Origin: Burkholderia sp.
GTDB taxonomy: Bacteria > Pseudomonadota > Gammaproteobacteria > Burkholderiales > Burkholderiaceae
Assembly: GCA_028292565.1 (NCBI GenBank)
Contig: JAQGMD010000467.1
Location: 1 to 17,423 of the forward strand
Direction: 5' to 3'
DNA: 17,423 bases
Positions within the stretch are counted from its first letter, which is position 1; each line of letters begins with the position of its first letter. Position numbers and translations under genes: made by a program. The notes beneath the pieces were generated by a model, which was not told where the DNA came from, made no database searches, and saw only the letters and a list, made by a program, of their open reading frames with translations. Shown one piece after another: positions 1 through 6,582 of the stretch.

Positions 1-137
1 CTTGCCGAAGAAACGGCTGCAAGCTTGTCTGAACAACGACTATCTCGCTGAGCTATTGGGTCTCTCAACGTGACAACCTCATTTCGTAACTCATTGAAAA
101 CCAGTGAGTTTTGATGCGGTAGCCCTGACCCGGCGGC
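1..137. other. left edge, tail of an unidentified upstream gene possible
   Basis: No gene can be assigned here. A plus-strand frame open from base 2 ends at a TGA at 71-73 and would give a 23-residue C-terminal tail (ending ELLGLST), possibly the end of a gene that lies mostly outside the window. Another frame stops at 51. The piece just before 138 contains short scraps consistent with the missing part of the following GH15 gene: reading in one frame gives ALT, and after a frame change PGGVVAA follows, where full-length GH15 proteins have an ALTYAPTGG-like segment. This points to a small deletion with loss of frame around 126-131. Confidence 0.25.
88..112 (+). terminator. weak candidate terminator for upstream gene
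   Basis: An inverted repeat AACTCA / TGAGTT (88-93 and 105-110), with two further pairs after one mismatch, is followed by a short T run. The stem is AT-rich and weak. Its position 15 bases after the stop at 71-73 fits the end of an upstream transcription unit, but it may be chance. Confidence 0.2.
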
Positions 138-1169
138 GTGGTGGCGGCAGTATCAACTTCGCTGCCCGAAATCATGGGTGGCAGCCGCACCTACGATTAT
201 CGCTATGTCTGGCTGCGCGATGCAGGGATGATTGCCAGCGCGCTTTTGCGGGCCGGCAGCGATGGTGACAATGCGAGAAAATTCCTCGACTTCCTTTGCG
301 GCTCTGCGCAAGGGAGCCAGGGAAAACCGCTGTTGCCCCCATTCCTTGCATTGAATTACAAACCGGCTGAAGCAGAGCGGCATTTAGACCTGGCCGGTTA
401 CCGCAACAGTCGTCCGGTTCGAATCGGCAACAACGCCAACACACAGGTTCAGTTCGACGGATATGCCAACGTACTGCTCGCCGCCAAACAGATCTATGGG
501 AAATTCGGTATGCGTGAACACTGGGCAACGGTCAGGTGCATCGCTGATTTCCTGGCCGGTCATTGGCACGAGCGCGACCATGGAATCTGGGAGGAGCAGC
601 AGCGGCGGCAGTATACCGTCGGCAAGGTGATCACCGCCTGCGCGCTACGCTATATCGCGGCGTATGCGGATAATCGCGAGCAAAGGCGGCACTGGGAAAA
701 TACAGCTCGGAAAATTGAAGACTACGTTCCACGTCGTTGCATTAACTCCGAGGGCGCCTACGCGGCTGTGGCTGGCGGAGAGGCCGTCGATGTATCGGCT
801 GCGCTATACCCGGCGTGGGGTTATGTTTCGGCCGATACGCCCGAAATGGTTGCCACCATGCGAGTGCTCGAGAGAGCTTACTCTCATGCCAACCTGCACT
901 GGAGGCATCTCGAGGACAGCGATTCGCGGGATGAGGGGGCTTTTCTGGCGGGCACGATCTGGGTTGCCCAATACCGAGTTGCGCGACAGGATCTGTCGCG
1001 GGCGCGTTCAATTCTGGAGGCGGCACTGGAGTATGCCAACGACCTCGGTTTGTTCGCCGAGGAGGCTGACCCGGCGACCGGCGGCATGCTCGGAAATTTT
1101 CCGCAAACCCTTCTGCACGCCGCATTGATAGGCGCCGTGGTGGATTACAAGTATGCCAGCCGAACCTGA
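138..1169 (+). pseudogene. N-terminally truncated glycoside hydrolase family 15 (glucoamylase-like)
   Basis: The 343-residue frame matches the catalytic (alpha/alpha)6 barrel of GH15 enzymes (glucoamylase, GH15 trehalase), which hydrolyse alpha-glucosidic bonds. Visible landmarks are the YDYRYVWLRDA segment at residues 19-29, the general-acid region GIWEE at 149-153 (E152), and the general-base region LFAEEADPATGG near 305-315 (E308), followed by LGNFPQ. The C-terminus looks complete. GH15 bacterial proteins are normally about 600 residues; the N-terminal beta-sandwich domain and linker, roughly 250 residues, are missing. The frame begins with GTG GTG directly after a scrambled ALT/PGGVVAA junction, and an in-frame TGA lies at 126-128, with no convincing ribosome binding site. 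I therefore call it a truncated, probably inactive gene. The catalytic residues are retained, so recent decay is likely. The family call is strong; the exact substrate is unknown. Confidence 0.8.
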
Positions 1170-1813
1170 ATCAAGCGACTATTCCCGGTTATGTCGCCGT
1201 CAAGAAGGCCCTTGCAACTTTCAAAGCACCTTGAAAGCGTTTACAAACATTCAACCCTTGTCCATCAAAAACACTTCCACTGTTAACAAATTCCCTGCCC
1301 TCCGCTATTAAAGAGGTTACCCTTTCGAACATACCTAAACCGGCTGCAAGCTATGACCGGTGCGGATACGGGGTGTGAATATGTCTGAAAGGTGAAGGTA
1401 GTCGGGGCGCTGGGCGTTCGCGAGCCGTGGGGCGATTGCACGGGCGAACGTTTCCGCCGATTTGTCATGCGGCTTGCGCTATTGGTCTTCAGCCATCAAA
1501 GTCCTCAGTGGCATTACATTGTTTTCAATGGAAAGCATTAAAAGTTCAGTCTGCCGTTGCCGAAGGCACAAGTGTCATGCATTCCACATCCCGTCTGAAA
1601 ATCTTGCGGCAGTCCAATCTGAATAGCCCCTATGAAAAATATTCAAACTATTGGTAAATATGCGCATGCATCTTCTTGAGTCCGCGCATCTATCGCTTCG
1701 AGAATGGTCACGTTGGATGCCTATCCTCACCGAGTCGGGCAACGAAGGTGCCGAACAGGCGTGGCTGGTTGCAGTCCGCAGCCATAGCACCTGACGACGG
1801 TTCGGACCAGGTA
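1170..1813. other. 644-bp region without a convincing gene
   Basis: No confident coding sequence, RNA gene or promoter was found. A hairpin CTTTCAA - AGCACC - TTGAAAG at 1218-1237 lies about 50 bases after the GH15 stop; it has no T tract, so it is at best a weak terminator. A 44-residue plus-strand frame at 1660-1794 (starts MRMHLLES) is open but has unremarkable codon use and no recognised relative. The reading frame of the next pseudogene is also open upstream of 1814, but that extension does not resemble the family. Confidence 0.4.
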
Positions 1814-2799
1814 ATGAACAAGCCATTTCCAGCTTTTCACAGCGATGAGCCTCAGGGCGAACTTGAGCCGGTGGCGTATTTTGACGTAGCAATGCCCACC
1901 GAGGTGACGGTGTCTCAACAGGGACGTATCTTCGTCAACTTTCCCAAGTGGGGCGATGATGTGCAATTCACCGTTGCCGAAATCCGCGACGGTAAGGCGG
2001 TGGCTTATCCTGATGAGGCTTTCAACCGGACCAGTAGCAAAGATCCGACTGCGGCCTTGGTGTCGGTACAGAGCGTTGTCGTCGATCCGGCAGACCGGTT
2101 GTAGATACTTGATACCGGAAGCCCGATGTTCGCGCCGACAGACTATGGCGGACCCAAGCTAGTCTGCGTCGATCTAGCAACCGATACTGTTGTCGGAAAG
2201 ATTTTGTTTCCGGGACGTCGCGCCGCCAACGACCTACCTGAATAACGTCCGGTTCAATCTTCGCTTGGGGACCGAAGGAATGGCTTTCATTACCGATTCA
2301 TCGGATAAGGCGCCCAACGGAATTATCATCGTCGACCTCGCTACGGGTAAGAGCTGGCGGCGATTGCATGATCATCCGTCGACCACGTGGGAATCTGTGC
2401 AGAATTTCATGCACGGTTGTAGAAGGCCGATCGTTTCTCCAGCATCAGCCCGATGGTACTGTCATGCCCGGACCTGCAATGGGCGCCGATGGCATCGCCA
2501 TCAGTGCCGACGTCGCCCGGCTATTCTATTGTCCGCTTGGTAGCCGACGTCTTTACAGCGTCTCGACGGAGGCGCTCATCGTGCTGCGGCGCAGGCCCGA
2601 CGACGAATGGGGGACTGTCGTTCATGATGCGCGCGTGCTGTGGCCTGACACGATGTCGATCGCCGCAGACGGCTATTTATACGTGACGGCAAACCAGCTG
2701 CATCGTCCGGCGCGGTATCATGAAGGGCGGGATTTGCGCCACAAGCCCTATGCGCTGTTTCGTGCCCGGATCGACGCTCAACCGGTCATGCTGCAGTAA
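1814..2799 (+). pseudogene. major royal jelly protein family (L-dopachrome tautomerase-related) pseudogene
   Basis: Three overlapping frames read in turn reconstruct a beta-propeller protein of the MRJP/yellow family. Frame A (from ATG 1814) runs GELEPVAYFDVAMPTEVTVS...SVVVDPADRL and ends at TAG 2102-2104 where the family has Trp (DRLWILDTGSP); the same frame continues ILDTGSPMFAPTDYGG to about 2210. Frame B takes over at RDVAPPTTYLNNVRF and runs to HDHPSTT and NFM near 2412. Frame C continues VVEGRSFLQHQPDG, MGADGIAIS, FYCPLGSRRLYSVS, then VVHDARVLWPDT and YLYVTANQLHR to a TAA at 2797-2799. Between STEALI and the RRRPDDEWGTVV segment about 40 family residues are absent, so an internal deletion is likely. 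One nonsense codon, two frameshifts and one deletion mean it is not functional. An N-terminal secretion signal, usual in the family, is not seen. Confidence 0.85.
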
Positions 2800-2928
2800 C
2801 GGCTTTAACTACCCGCATTGCGGCTTTGCGGGCAAAGCGGATGACAGCCTCGGGAGTCGGCGGCAGCGAAAGAGACGCTATGTCGCCGTGGCGGCCGGGG
2901 AAGTATCGTTCCCCAGTCTGCGCATCAG
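2800..2928. other. intergenic gap with weak hairpin
   Basis: A short region between the pseudogene and the convergent alkene reductase. GGGGAA / TTCCCC with a 6-base loop (2897-2914) forms a hairpin 15 bases past the reductase stop. No T run follows on the minus strand, so a terminator role is uncertain. Confidence 0.25.
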
Positions 2929-4041
2929 TCAGGCCGCCTGAGTGGCATCCAGTGTCGGATAGTCGATGTATCCCTCGGCGCCACCGCCATAGAAAGTGTT
3001 TGGATCGGGAGTATTGAGCGCGGCACTCCGCTTGAACCGTTCAACCAAGTCCGGATTAGCAAGGAACAGCTGGCCGAATGCCACCAGGTCTGCTAGTCTC
3101 GACTGCAGCACCGCGTTTGCACGCGCCAGCGTATAACCGCCCGCGACAATCAGCGTGGCCGGATAGAGTGGCCGGAAGTAGCGGGCGGAGAGGTCCGGCA
3201 TCGGATGTTCGCCCTGCGCCTGAGACGGTTCGATCAGATGCAAATAGGCCAGCTTCATCTTCGCCAGACGACGGACGACGTAGCCGAACGTTTCTTGCGG
3301 ATGGCAGTCGCACATATCGTTGAAGGTCCCGCCTGGCGACAGCCGCACACCGACACGGTCGCTACCCCATACTCCGGTCACAGCATCAATGACTTCGAAC
3401 AGCAGGCGGGCACGATTCTCCAGGCTGCCGCCATACTGATCGGTACGCTGGTTGGTGCCGTCTTCGAGGAACTGGTCCAACAGATAACCGTTCGCACCGT
3501 GCACTTCGACACCGTCGAACCCTGCCGCCTTAGCGTTCTTTGCTCCTTGCCTGAACTCTTCCACGATTCCGGGTATCTCGCTGGTCTCCAGCGGGCGCGG
3601 AGTCGGAATGTCCTTCAGACCTTCCGCGGTGTAAGTCTGTACGCCGCGCGGTGCAATGGCCGACGGCGCTACTGGCAGTTCGCCGCCGCGGAAATCCGGA
3701 TGGGAGATACGGCCAACATGCCACAGTTGCATGAAGATCAGGCCGCCCTTTTGATGAACGGCGTCCGTGACCTTCTTCCAGCCAGCCACCTGGGCGTCGC
3801 TATGGATGCCGGGCGTCGCTATATATCCCTGTCCCCCGGCTCCCGCCTGGGTGGCCTCGGTGACGATCAGCCCTGCGTTCGCACGCTGGCTGTAGTAGGT
3901 TGCCGCCATGCCGGAAGGAACGTTTCCTTGTTCGGCGCGGCTCCTGGTCAGCGGCGCCATCACCATTCGATTTTTGAATTGCAGCGAGCCCACCGTGCAG
4001 GGCGAGAAGACATCGATGGATTGGGTTTGCTTCGTATTCAT
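2929..4041 (-). CDS. alkene reductase, Old Yellow Enzyme family
   Basis: This 370-residue protein is a full-length FMN-dependent TIM-barrel ene-reductase that uses NAD(P)H to reduce activated C=C bonds (enones, maleimides, nitro compounds); it is expected in the cytoplasm. Visible signatures are FKNRMVMAPLTRSRA (residues 22-36, Thr32 at the FMN-tuning position), QLWHVGRISH near 105-114, and HGANGYLLDQFL at 181-192. His181 and Asn184 form the substrate-anchoring pair and Tyr186 is the likely proton donor, so it is a His/Asn type like yeast OYE1 rather than His/His like NemA. NQRTDQYGGS and VAGGY near the phosphate site are also present. The ATG start is preceded by AGGAG at 4051-4055 with 9-base spacing. 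It is the only intact gene in the decayed left zone. Three palindromes lie 49-95 bases upstream. No regulator gene is adjacent. Confidence 0.95.
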   Translation of the reverse strand: MNTKQTQSIDVFSPCTVGSLQFKNRMVMAPLTRSRAEQGNVPSGMAATYYSQRANAGLIVTEATQAGAGGQGYIATPGIHSDAQVAGWKKVTDAVHQKGGLIFMQLWHVGRISHPDFRGGELPVAPSAIAPRGVQTYTAEGLKDIPTPRPLETSEIPGIVEEFRQGAKNAKAAGFDGVEVHGANGYLLDQFLEDGTNQRTDQYGGSLENRARLLFEVIDAVTGVWGSDRVGVRLSPGGTFNDMCDCHPQETFGYVVRRLAKMKLAYLHLIEPSQAQGEHPMPDLSARYFRPLYPATLIVAGGYTLARANAVLQSRLADLVAFGQLFLANPDLVERFKRSAALNTPDPNTFYGGGAEGYIDYPTLDATQAA

Positions 4042-4089
4042 TGGCCTTGACTCCTGTATGCATTGTTTTACCGGACCGCGCTTTCAAAT

Positions 4090-4136
4090 GCACAGCGCGC
4101 TGTGCGAAGCGCCTAGGCGCCCCAAGATTTCTTGGG
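4090..4136 (-). promoter_or_regulatory. cluster of three palindromes upstream of alkene reductase
   Basis: Three inverted repeats lie nearly end to end: GCACAGCGCGCTGTGC (4090-4105, perfect 16 bp), GCGCCTAGGCGC (4109-4120, perfect 12 bp) and CCCAAG-ATTT-CTTGGG (4121-4136). They occupy the region where the promoter of the reductase should be, from 49 bases upstream of its ATG. Ene-reductase genes are commonly controlled by TetR- or LysR-type regulators binding palindromes; that this cluster is such an operator is inference. The third repeat could equally be a small terminator hairpin. Confidence 0.4.
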
Positions 4137-4294
4137 CAAAGCTGGAGCAAAAGATGAGCGGTCCCATAGCTCACGTTTCGTCTGGTTCAACTGCCGGCGC
4201 CGCGGTGTTGATCGCTTCGGAAAATGCATTGCCTGCAAAAAACATGCCTGCTGTGAACGAGCGTTCTGAGCGGCGTTAGTGTTTCTATGCATCC

Positions 4295-4478
4295 AGACCT
4301 CATCACGGACTCCGGATAAGGCAGCCGGCAGCGGCGTCTTTCGAAAAAATGACGTCGAGCGCGGAAAGCTGCCTTGTCGACCTTCAGTTCGAACGCGACT
4401 GCATTCTCCTCGAGATATTTGCTGCGTTTGGTTCCAGGAATGAGAACAATGTCCTTGCGCAATCACCGTCATAAAGCG
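4295..4478 (-). pseudogene. aldo/keto reductase C-terminal remnant
   Basis: Minus-strand reading gives VIAQG (about 4463-4477), then after a small frame change DIVLIPGTKRSKYLEEN (from 4453), AVAFELKVDKAAF, then in another frame ALDVIFSKDAAAG, and back in the first frame YPESVM (to 4301). This is the order found at the C-terminus of aldo/keto reductases (the IPGTK NADPH-binding loop, LEEN helix, and GxRYPE tail). At least two indels separate the blocks, and nothing upstream resembles the rest of the barrel, so only about the last 60 residues survive. Ene-reductases and aldo/keto reductases often lie together, so this may be a former neighbour in an electrophile-detoxification cluster. Confidence 0.75.
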
Positions 4479-4744
4479 GTAATGCCTCGAGTCAAGGTCT
4501 TTCTGAATGTAACGAACGGTATAGCGTTTTGGAATGGGACTTTACGAAACGGGGTATTCGCACTCTTCAGGGGGCGTTGTAAAAGGCTTTCCTGGCCGAT
4601 AGCTGTCATTTATTCCAACAGTCGGTGCCGCAGTTCCCTTTCGTCTTGAGACGCAAGTTGGACGCGTGGAGTTAGATTTTCTGTGGCGCTCATCTGGTTA
4701 ATCGCAGCCTGACTGCTTCAATGAAGAAGGCCGCACCGGGCATA
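4479..4744. other. degenerate region between AKR remnant and integrase
   Basis: No convincing gene. On the minus strand a TTGACT (4490-4495) and TATGAC (4468-4473) with a 16-base spacer look like a sigma-70 promoter pointing into the aldo/keto reductase remnant, but this is unsupported by anything else. Two short minus-strand frames (27 and about 43 residues) are open in this stretch without recognised relatives. Origin unknown; together with its neighbours it looks like recombination debris. Confidence 0.3.
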
Positions 4745-4786
4745 ATGCCGTTCAGATAAGGACTTTCTTAAGCACCCGAACGGCAT
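4745..4786. repeat. inverted repeat at the broken end of the integrase
   Basis: ATGCCGTTC (4745-4753) and GAACGGCAT (4778-4786) are perfect 9-bp inverted arms around a 24-base centre. The repeat spans the last codons and stop of the truncated integrase. It coincides with the point where integrase homology ends, so it may be the terminal sequence of an insertion element or a recombination scar; a terminator hairpin is the alternative but no T run is present. Confidence 0.45.
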
Positions 4787-5657
4787 AACGCTTTGGCTCG
4801 ATGTCGGCGTCATGGTCGAGCGCGTTGGTCGCCGCGGTTGCGCGCAGTGCGTGCGGCCCAAAACCCGCGACATCGATTTTCAATGACGTCGCATAACCAG
4901 CCAACATTTTGTAGATGCCATCGGGCGTGATCGAGGCGCGGCCATTCTGATGCCGGTTGTTTTTGAGCGACAGGAACAGCGCGCTCTGTTTGTCGGCGGT
5001 ATGGCCGGCCGCCTGCAGGTACGCATGGATCCGCTCGGCGGTGCCTGGGTGCAGCGGCAGATAACGGACCTTGGCGCCCTTACCGTGTACGCGCAAAAGC
5101 GTGACCCCGCGCCGCGACTGCAGGTCGCCCACTGTCAACGCACACAGCTCGGCGCGGCGCAGGTCGTGATACAGCAGCGTGGCCAAGATTGCGCGATCGC
5201 GCAGCCCCTGCAGCGTGGTGAGATCTGGCGCATCGAGCAGCGAGCGCGCCTGGTGGTCGCCGATTGCCGGCGTCTTGCCCTCCCGGCTATCGACCCTGGG
5301 CCGCTTGACGCCCTTGACCGGCACCGCGTTTGCCTCGCACAGGTATTCGAACAGGGACGACAGCGCCGCCAGCTTGCGCCGGATCGTCGCGCCCGCCAGC
5401 GCCCGGGTCTCCAGGTCGTTACGCCAGGCGAGCACATGCGCGCGCGTGCGCGTGCGCGTGACGCTGTGGAACTCGTCCGGCTGCCGGATGCCGATGACGG
5501 CCATGAACTCCTGCAGGTCGTTCTGATATGCGCGCCGGGTCTGCGGGTTATCGATATTGGCGAACCAGGTGATCGCCGGCGGCTTATCCGCCAGCTGCTG
5601 GAACTGTGCCGCTGTCAGCGCGCGTGGCGCTGGGACGGATAGATCGGTTTTCGTCAT
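4752..5657 (-). pseudogene. tyrosine recombinase (XerC/D-like integrase), C-terminally truncated
   Basis: The frame encodes 301 residues from ATG 5657; the same frame is open further upstream but that stretch is not family-like. The N-terminal SAM-like core-binding domain covers about residues 28-115 (WFANIDNPQTRRAYQNDL, LAALSSLFEYLCE). The catalytic domain has Arg167 (HDLRRAEL), Lys193 in HGKGAKVRYLPL and the HxxR box His269-Arg272 in GPHALRATAATNAL. Homology stops after DHDADIE; the family should continue with a WLGH box and the nucleophilic tyrosine (xxTRxYD). Here 14 unrelated residues ending VLKKVLI and a stop follow. Without Tyr and the third His/Trp it cannot cleave DNA. The ribosome binding site is weak. 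It marks a past mobile element; no att site or partner recombinase is visible. The junction lies in the inverted repeat at 4745-4786. Confidence 0.85.
5432..5460. repeat. 29-base alternating purine-pyrimidine tract
   Basis: Uninterrupted purine-pyrimidine alternation, mainly CG and TG/CA steps, inside the integrase frame where it encodes an alternating Thr-Arg run (VTRTRTRAH). Such tracts favour left-handed Z-DNA under negative supercoiling and can slip during replication. The coding frame is not disturbed. Confidence 0.6.
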
Positions 5658-5716
5658 GTTTTTATGCTGATTTGAATTTTTCACCGCAACGGCTGGACCA
5701 GCCTTTGCACCGCCAA

Positions 5717-5738
5717 GCCGCCTTCGGGCGGCATTTTT
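5717..5738 (+). terminator. rho-independent terminator, plus-strand orientation
   Basis: GCCGCC - TTCG - GGCGGC (5717-5732) is a perfect 6-bp GC stem with a stable UUCG-type tetraloop, followed by ATTTTT and another T run shortly after. The T tract is only on the plus strand, so it stops rightward transcription before the FrnE-like gene. No plus-strand gene now lies just to its left, which carries the minus-strand integrase. Confidence 0.7.
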
Positions 5739-5768
5739 CTGCCTTTTCGCACCCTCTGGCATCCTGCG

Positions 5769-5780
5769 AATTCATGAATT
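5769..5780. promoter_or_regulatory. palindrome upstream of FrnE-like gene
   Basis: AATTCATGAATT is a perfect 12-bp AT-rich palindrome 63 bases before the GTG start at 5844. It could be an operator; no clear -35/-10 pair could be assigned. Confidence 0.25.
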
Positions 5781-5843
5781 TCGTAGTACCCTGATTGCAA
5801 GCAGCCGCATCTGCGGCCTCAATCCAGCGAAAGAAGGTGTGCA

Positions 5844-6494
5844 GTGACTACCCCTATCAAGATCGATTTTGTTTCCGATGTCTCGTGCCCATGGTGCATC
5901 ATCGGGCTGAAATCCCTCGAGCAGGCGCTCGACCGGATGGGCGATGAGGTGCAGGCCGCCATGCATTTCCAGCCTTTCGAGCTCAATCCCAATATGCAGC
6001 CCGAGGGACAGGACATCAACGAACACCTGACCGAAAAATATGGCTCCACGCCGGAGCAGGCTGCTCAAAATCGCGAGGCGATACGCGCACGCGGCGAAGC
6101 GGTCGGTTTCACTTTCGGGGTGGGTAAGCGCAGCAGGATTTATAACACCTTCGACGCGCACCGCCTGCTTCATTGGGCCGGGGAGGAAGGGCGCCAGCAG
6201 GAGCTCAAACATGCGTTGTTCAAGGCGTATTTTACGGATGGAGAAAGTCCTGGCGCGCATGAGGTGCTGGTACGCGTGGCCGGCGAAGTTGGACTGGATG
6301 CTGGGCGCGCGAAGGAAATTCTATCGTCCGATGAATACGCTGAGGAAGTGCGTGAGCGCGAGCGTTTTTACCTCGACCAAGGTATCCATTCGGTTCCGGC
6401 AGTTATTATTAATGACCAGTATCTGATTCAGGGCGGGCAGCCTCCGGAGGTGTTTGAGCAGGCGTTGCGACGGATTGTTGCGGAGGAGCCGTAG
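5844..6494 (+). CDS. DsbA family oxidoreductase, FrnE-like
   Basis: A 216-residue cytoplasmic thioredoxin-fold protein of the FrnE/2-hydroxychromene-2-carboxylate isomerase-like branch. The active-site motif Cys15-Pro-Trp-Cys18 sits directly after the first beta strand (IDFVSDVS), the helical insertion spans about 45-170 (NTFDAHRLLHWAGEEG, LFKAYF), and the cis-proline loop is HSVPAVIIN with Pro185. There is no signal peptide, unlike periplasmic DsbA. Members of this group act as thiol-disulfide oxidoreductases, and FrnE of Deinococcus is linked to oxidative-stress tolerance; the partner here is unknown. The GTG start is set by AGAAGG at about 5831-5836. It is a single-gene unit with a terminator upstream and a hairpin downstream. 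Confidence 0.92.
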   Translation: MTTPIKIDFVSDVSCPWCIIGLKSLEQALDRMGDEVQAAMHFQPFELNPNMQPEGQDINEHLTEKYGSTPEQAAQNREAIRARGEAVGFTFGVGKRSRIYNTFDAHRLLHWAGEEGRQQELKHALFKAYFTDGESPGAHEVLVRVAGEVGLDAGRAKEILSSDEYAEEVRERERFYLDQGIHSVPAVIINDQYLIQGGQPPEVFEQALRRIVAEEP

Positions 6495-6541
6495 AAACGT
6501 CGGCCGCTGATGTTGGGGTCGGCCTCCCAGCCCACGATGGG

Positions 6542-6571
6542 CGCAGGTTGGGATGCAAATCCCAACCTGCG
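6542..6571. terminator. perfect 13-bp hairpin between convergent genes
   Basis: CGCAGGTTGGGAT - GCAA - ATCCCAACCTGCG is a perfect 13-bp stem with a 4-base loop, 47 bases after the FrnE-like stop and just past the end of the M42 peptidase gene. A smaller stem GCCCA-CGA-TGGGC (6530-6542) abuts it. Neither side has a T tract. It may act as a bidirectional transcription stop or RNA-stabilising structure, or be one copy of a dispersed palindromic repeat; GGTTGGG/CCCAACC palindromes are frequent between genes in many proteobacteria. Confidence 0.65.
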
Positions 6572-6582
6572 GTCTGAGAGAT

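Noticed and set aside
14..1352. 12-bp direct repeat cggctgcaagct (14-25 and 1341-1352) flanking the GH15 fragment
   Set aside because: Several 12-mer repeats are expected by chance in 17 kb, and no mobile element or target-site logic connects them.
1660..1794. 44-codon plus-strand frame before the royal-jelly-family pseudogene
   Set aside because: Neutral codon use, no clear ribosome binding site and no known relatives; kept only as a remark in the gap entry.
3205..4050. 281-codon plus-strand open frame
   Set aside because: Exactly antisense to the alkene reductase; sequence has no family features and arises from GC-rich codon structure.
4468..4495. Promoter-like TTGACT / TATGAC pair on the minus strand
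   Set aside because: It would drive only the aldo/keto reductase remnant, has a 16-base spacer and four of six -10 matches; too weak to call.
4950..5642. 230-codon plus-strand open frame
   Set aside because: Antisense shadow of the integrase; rich in Arg/Gln as expected from the complementary strand.
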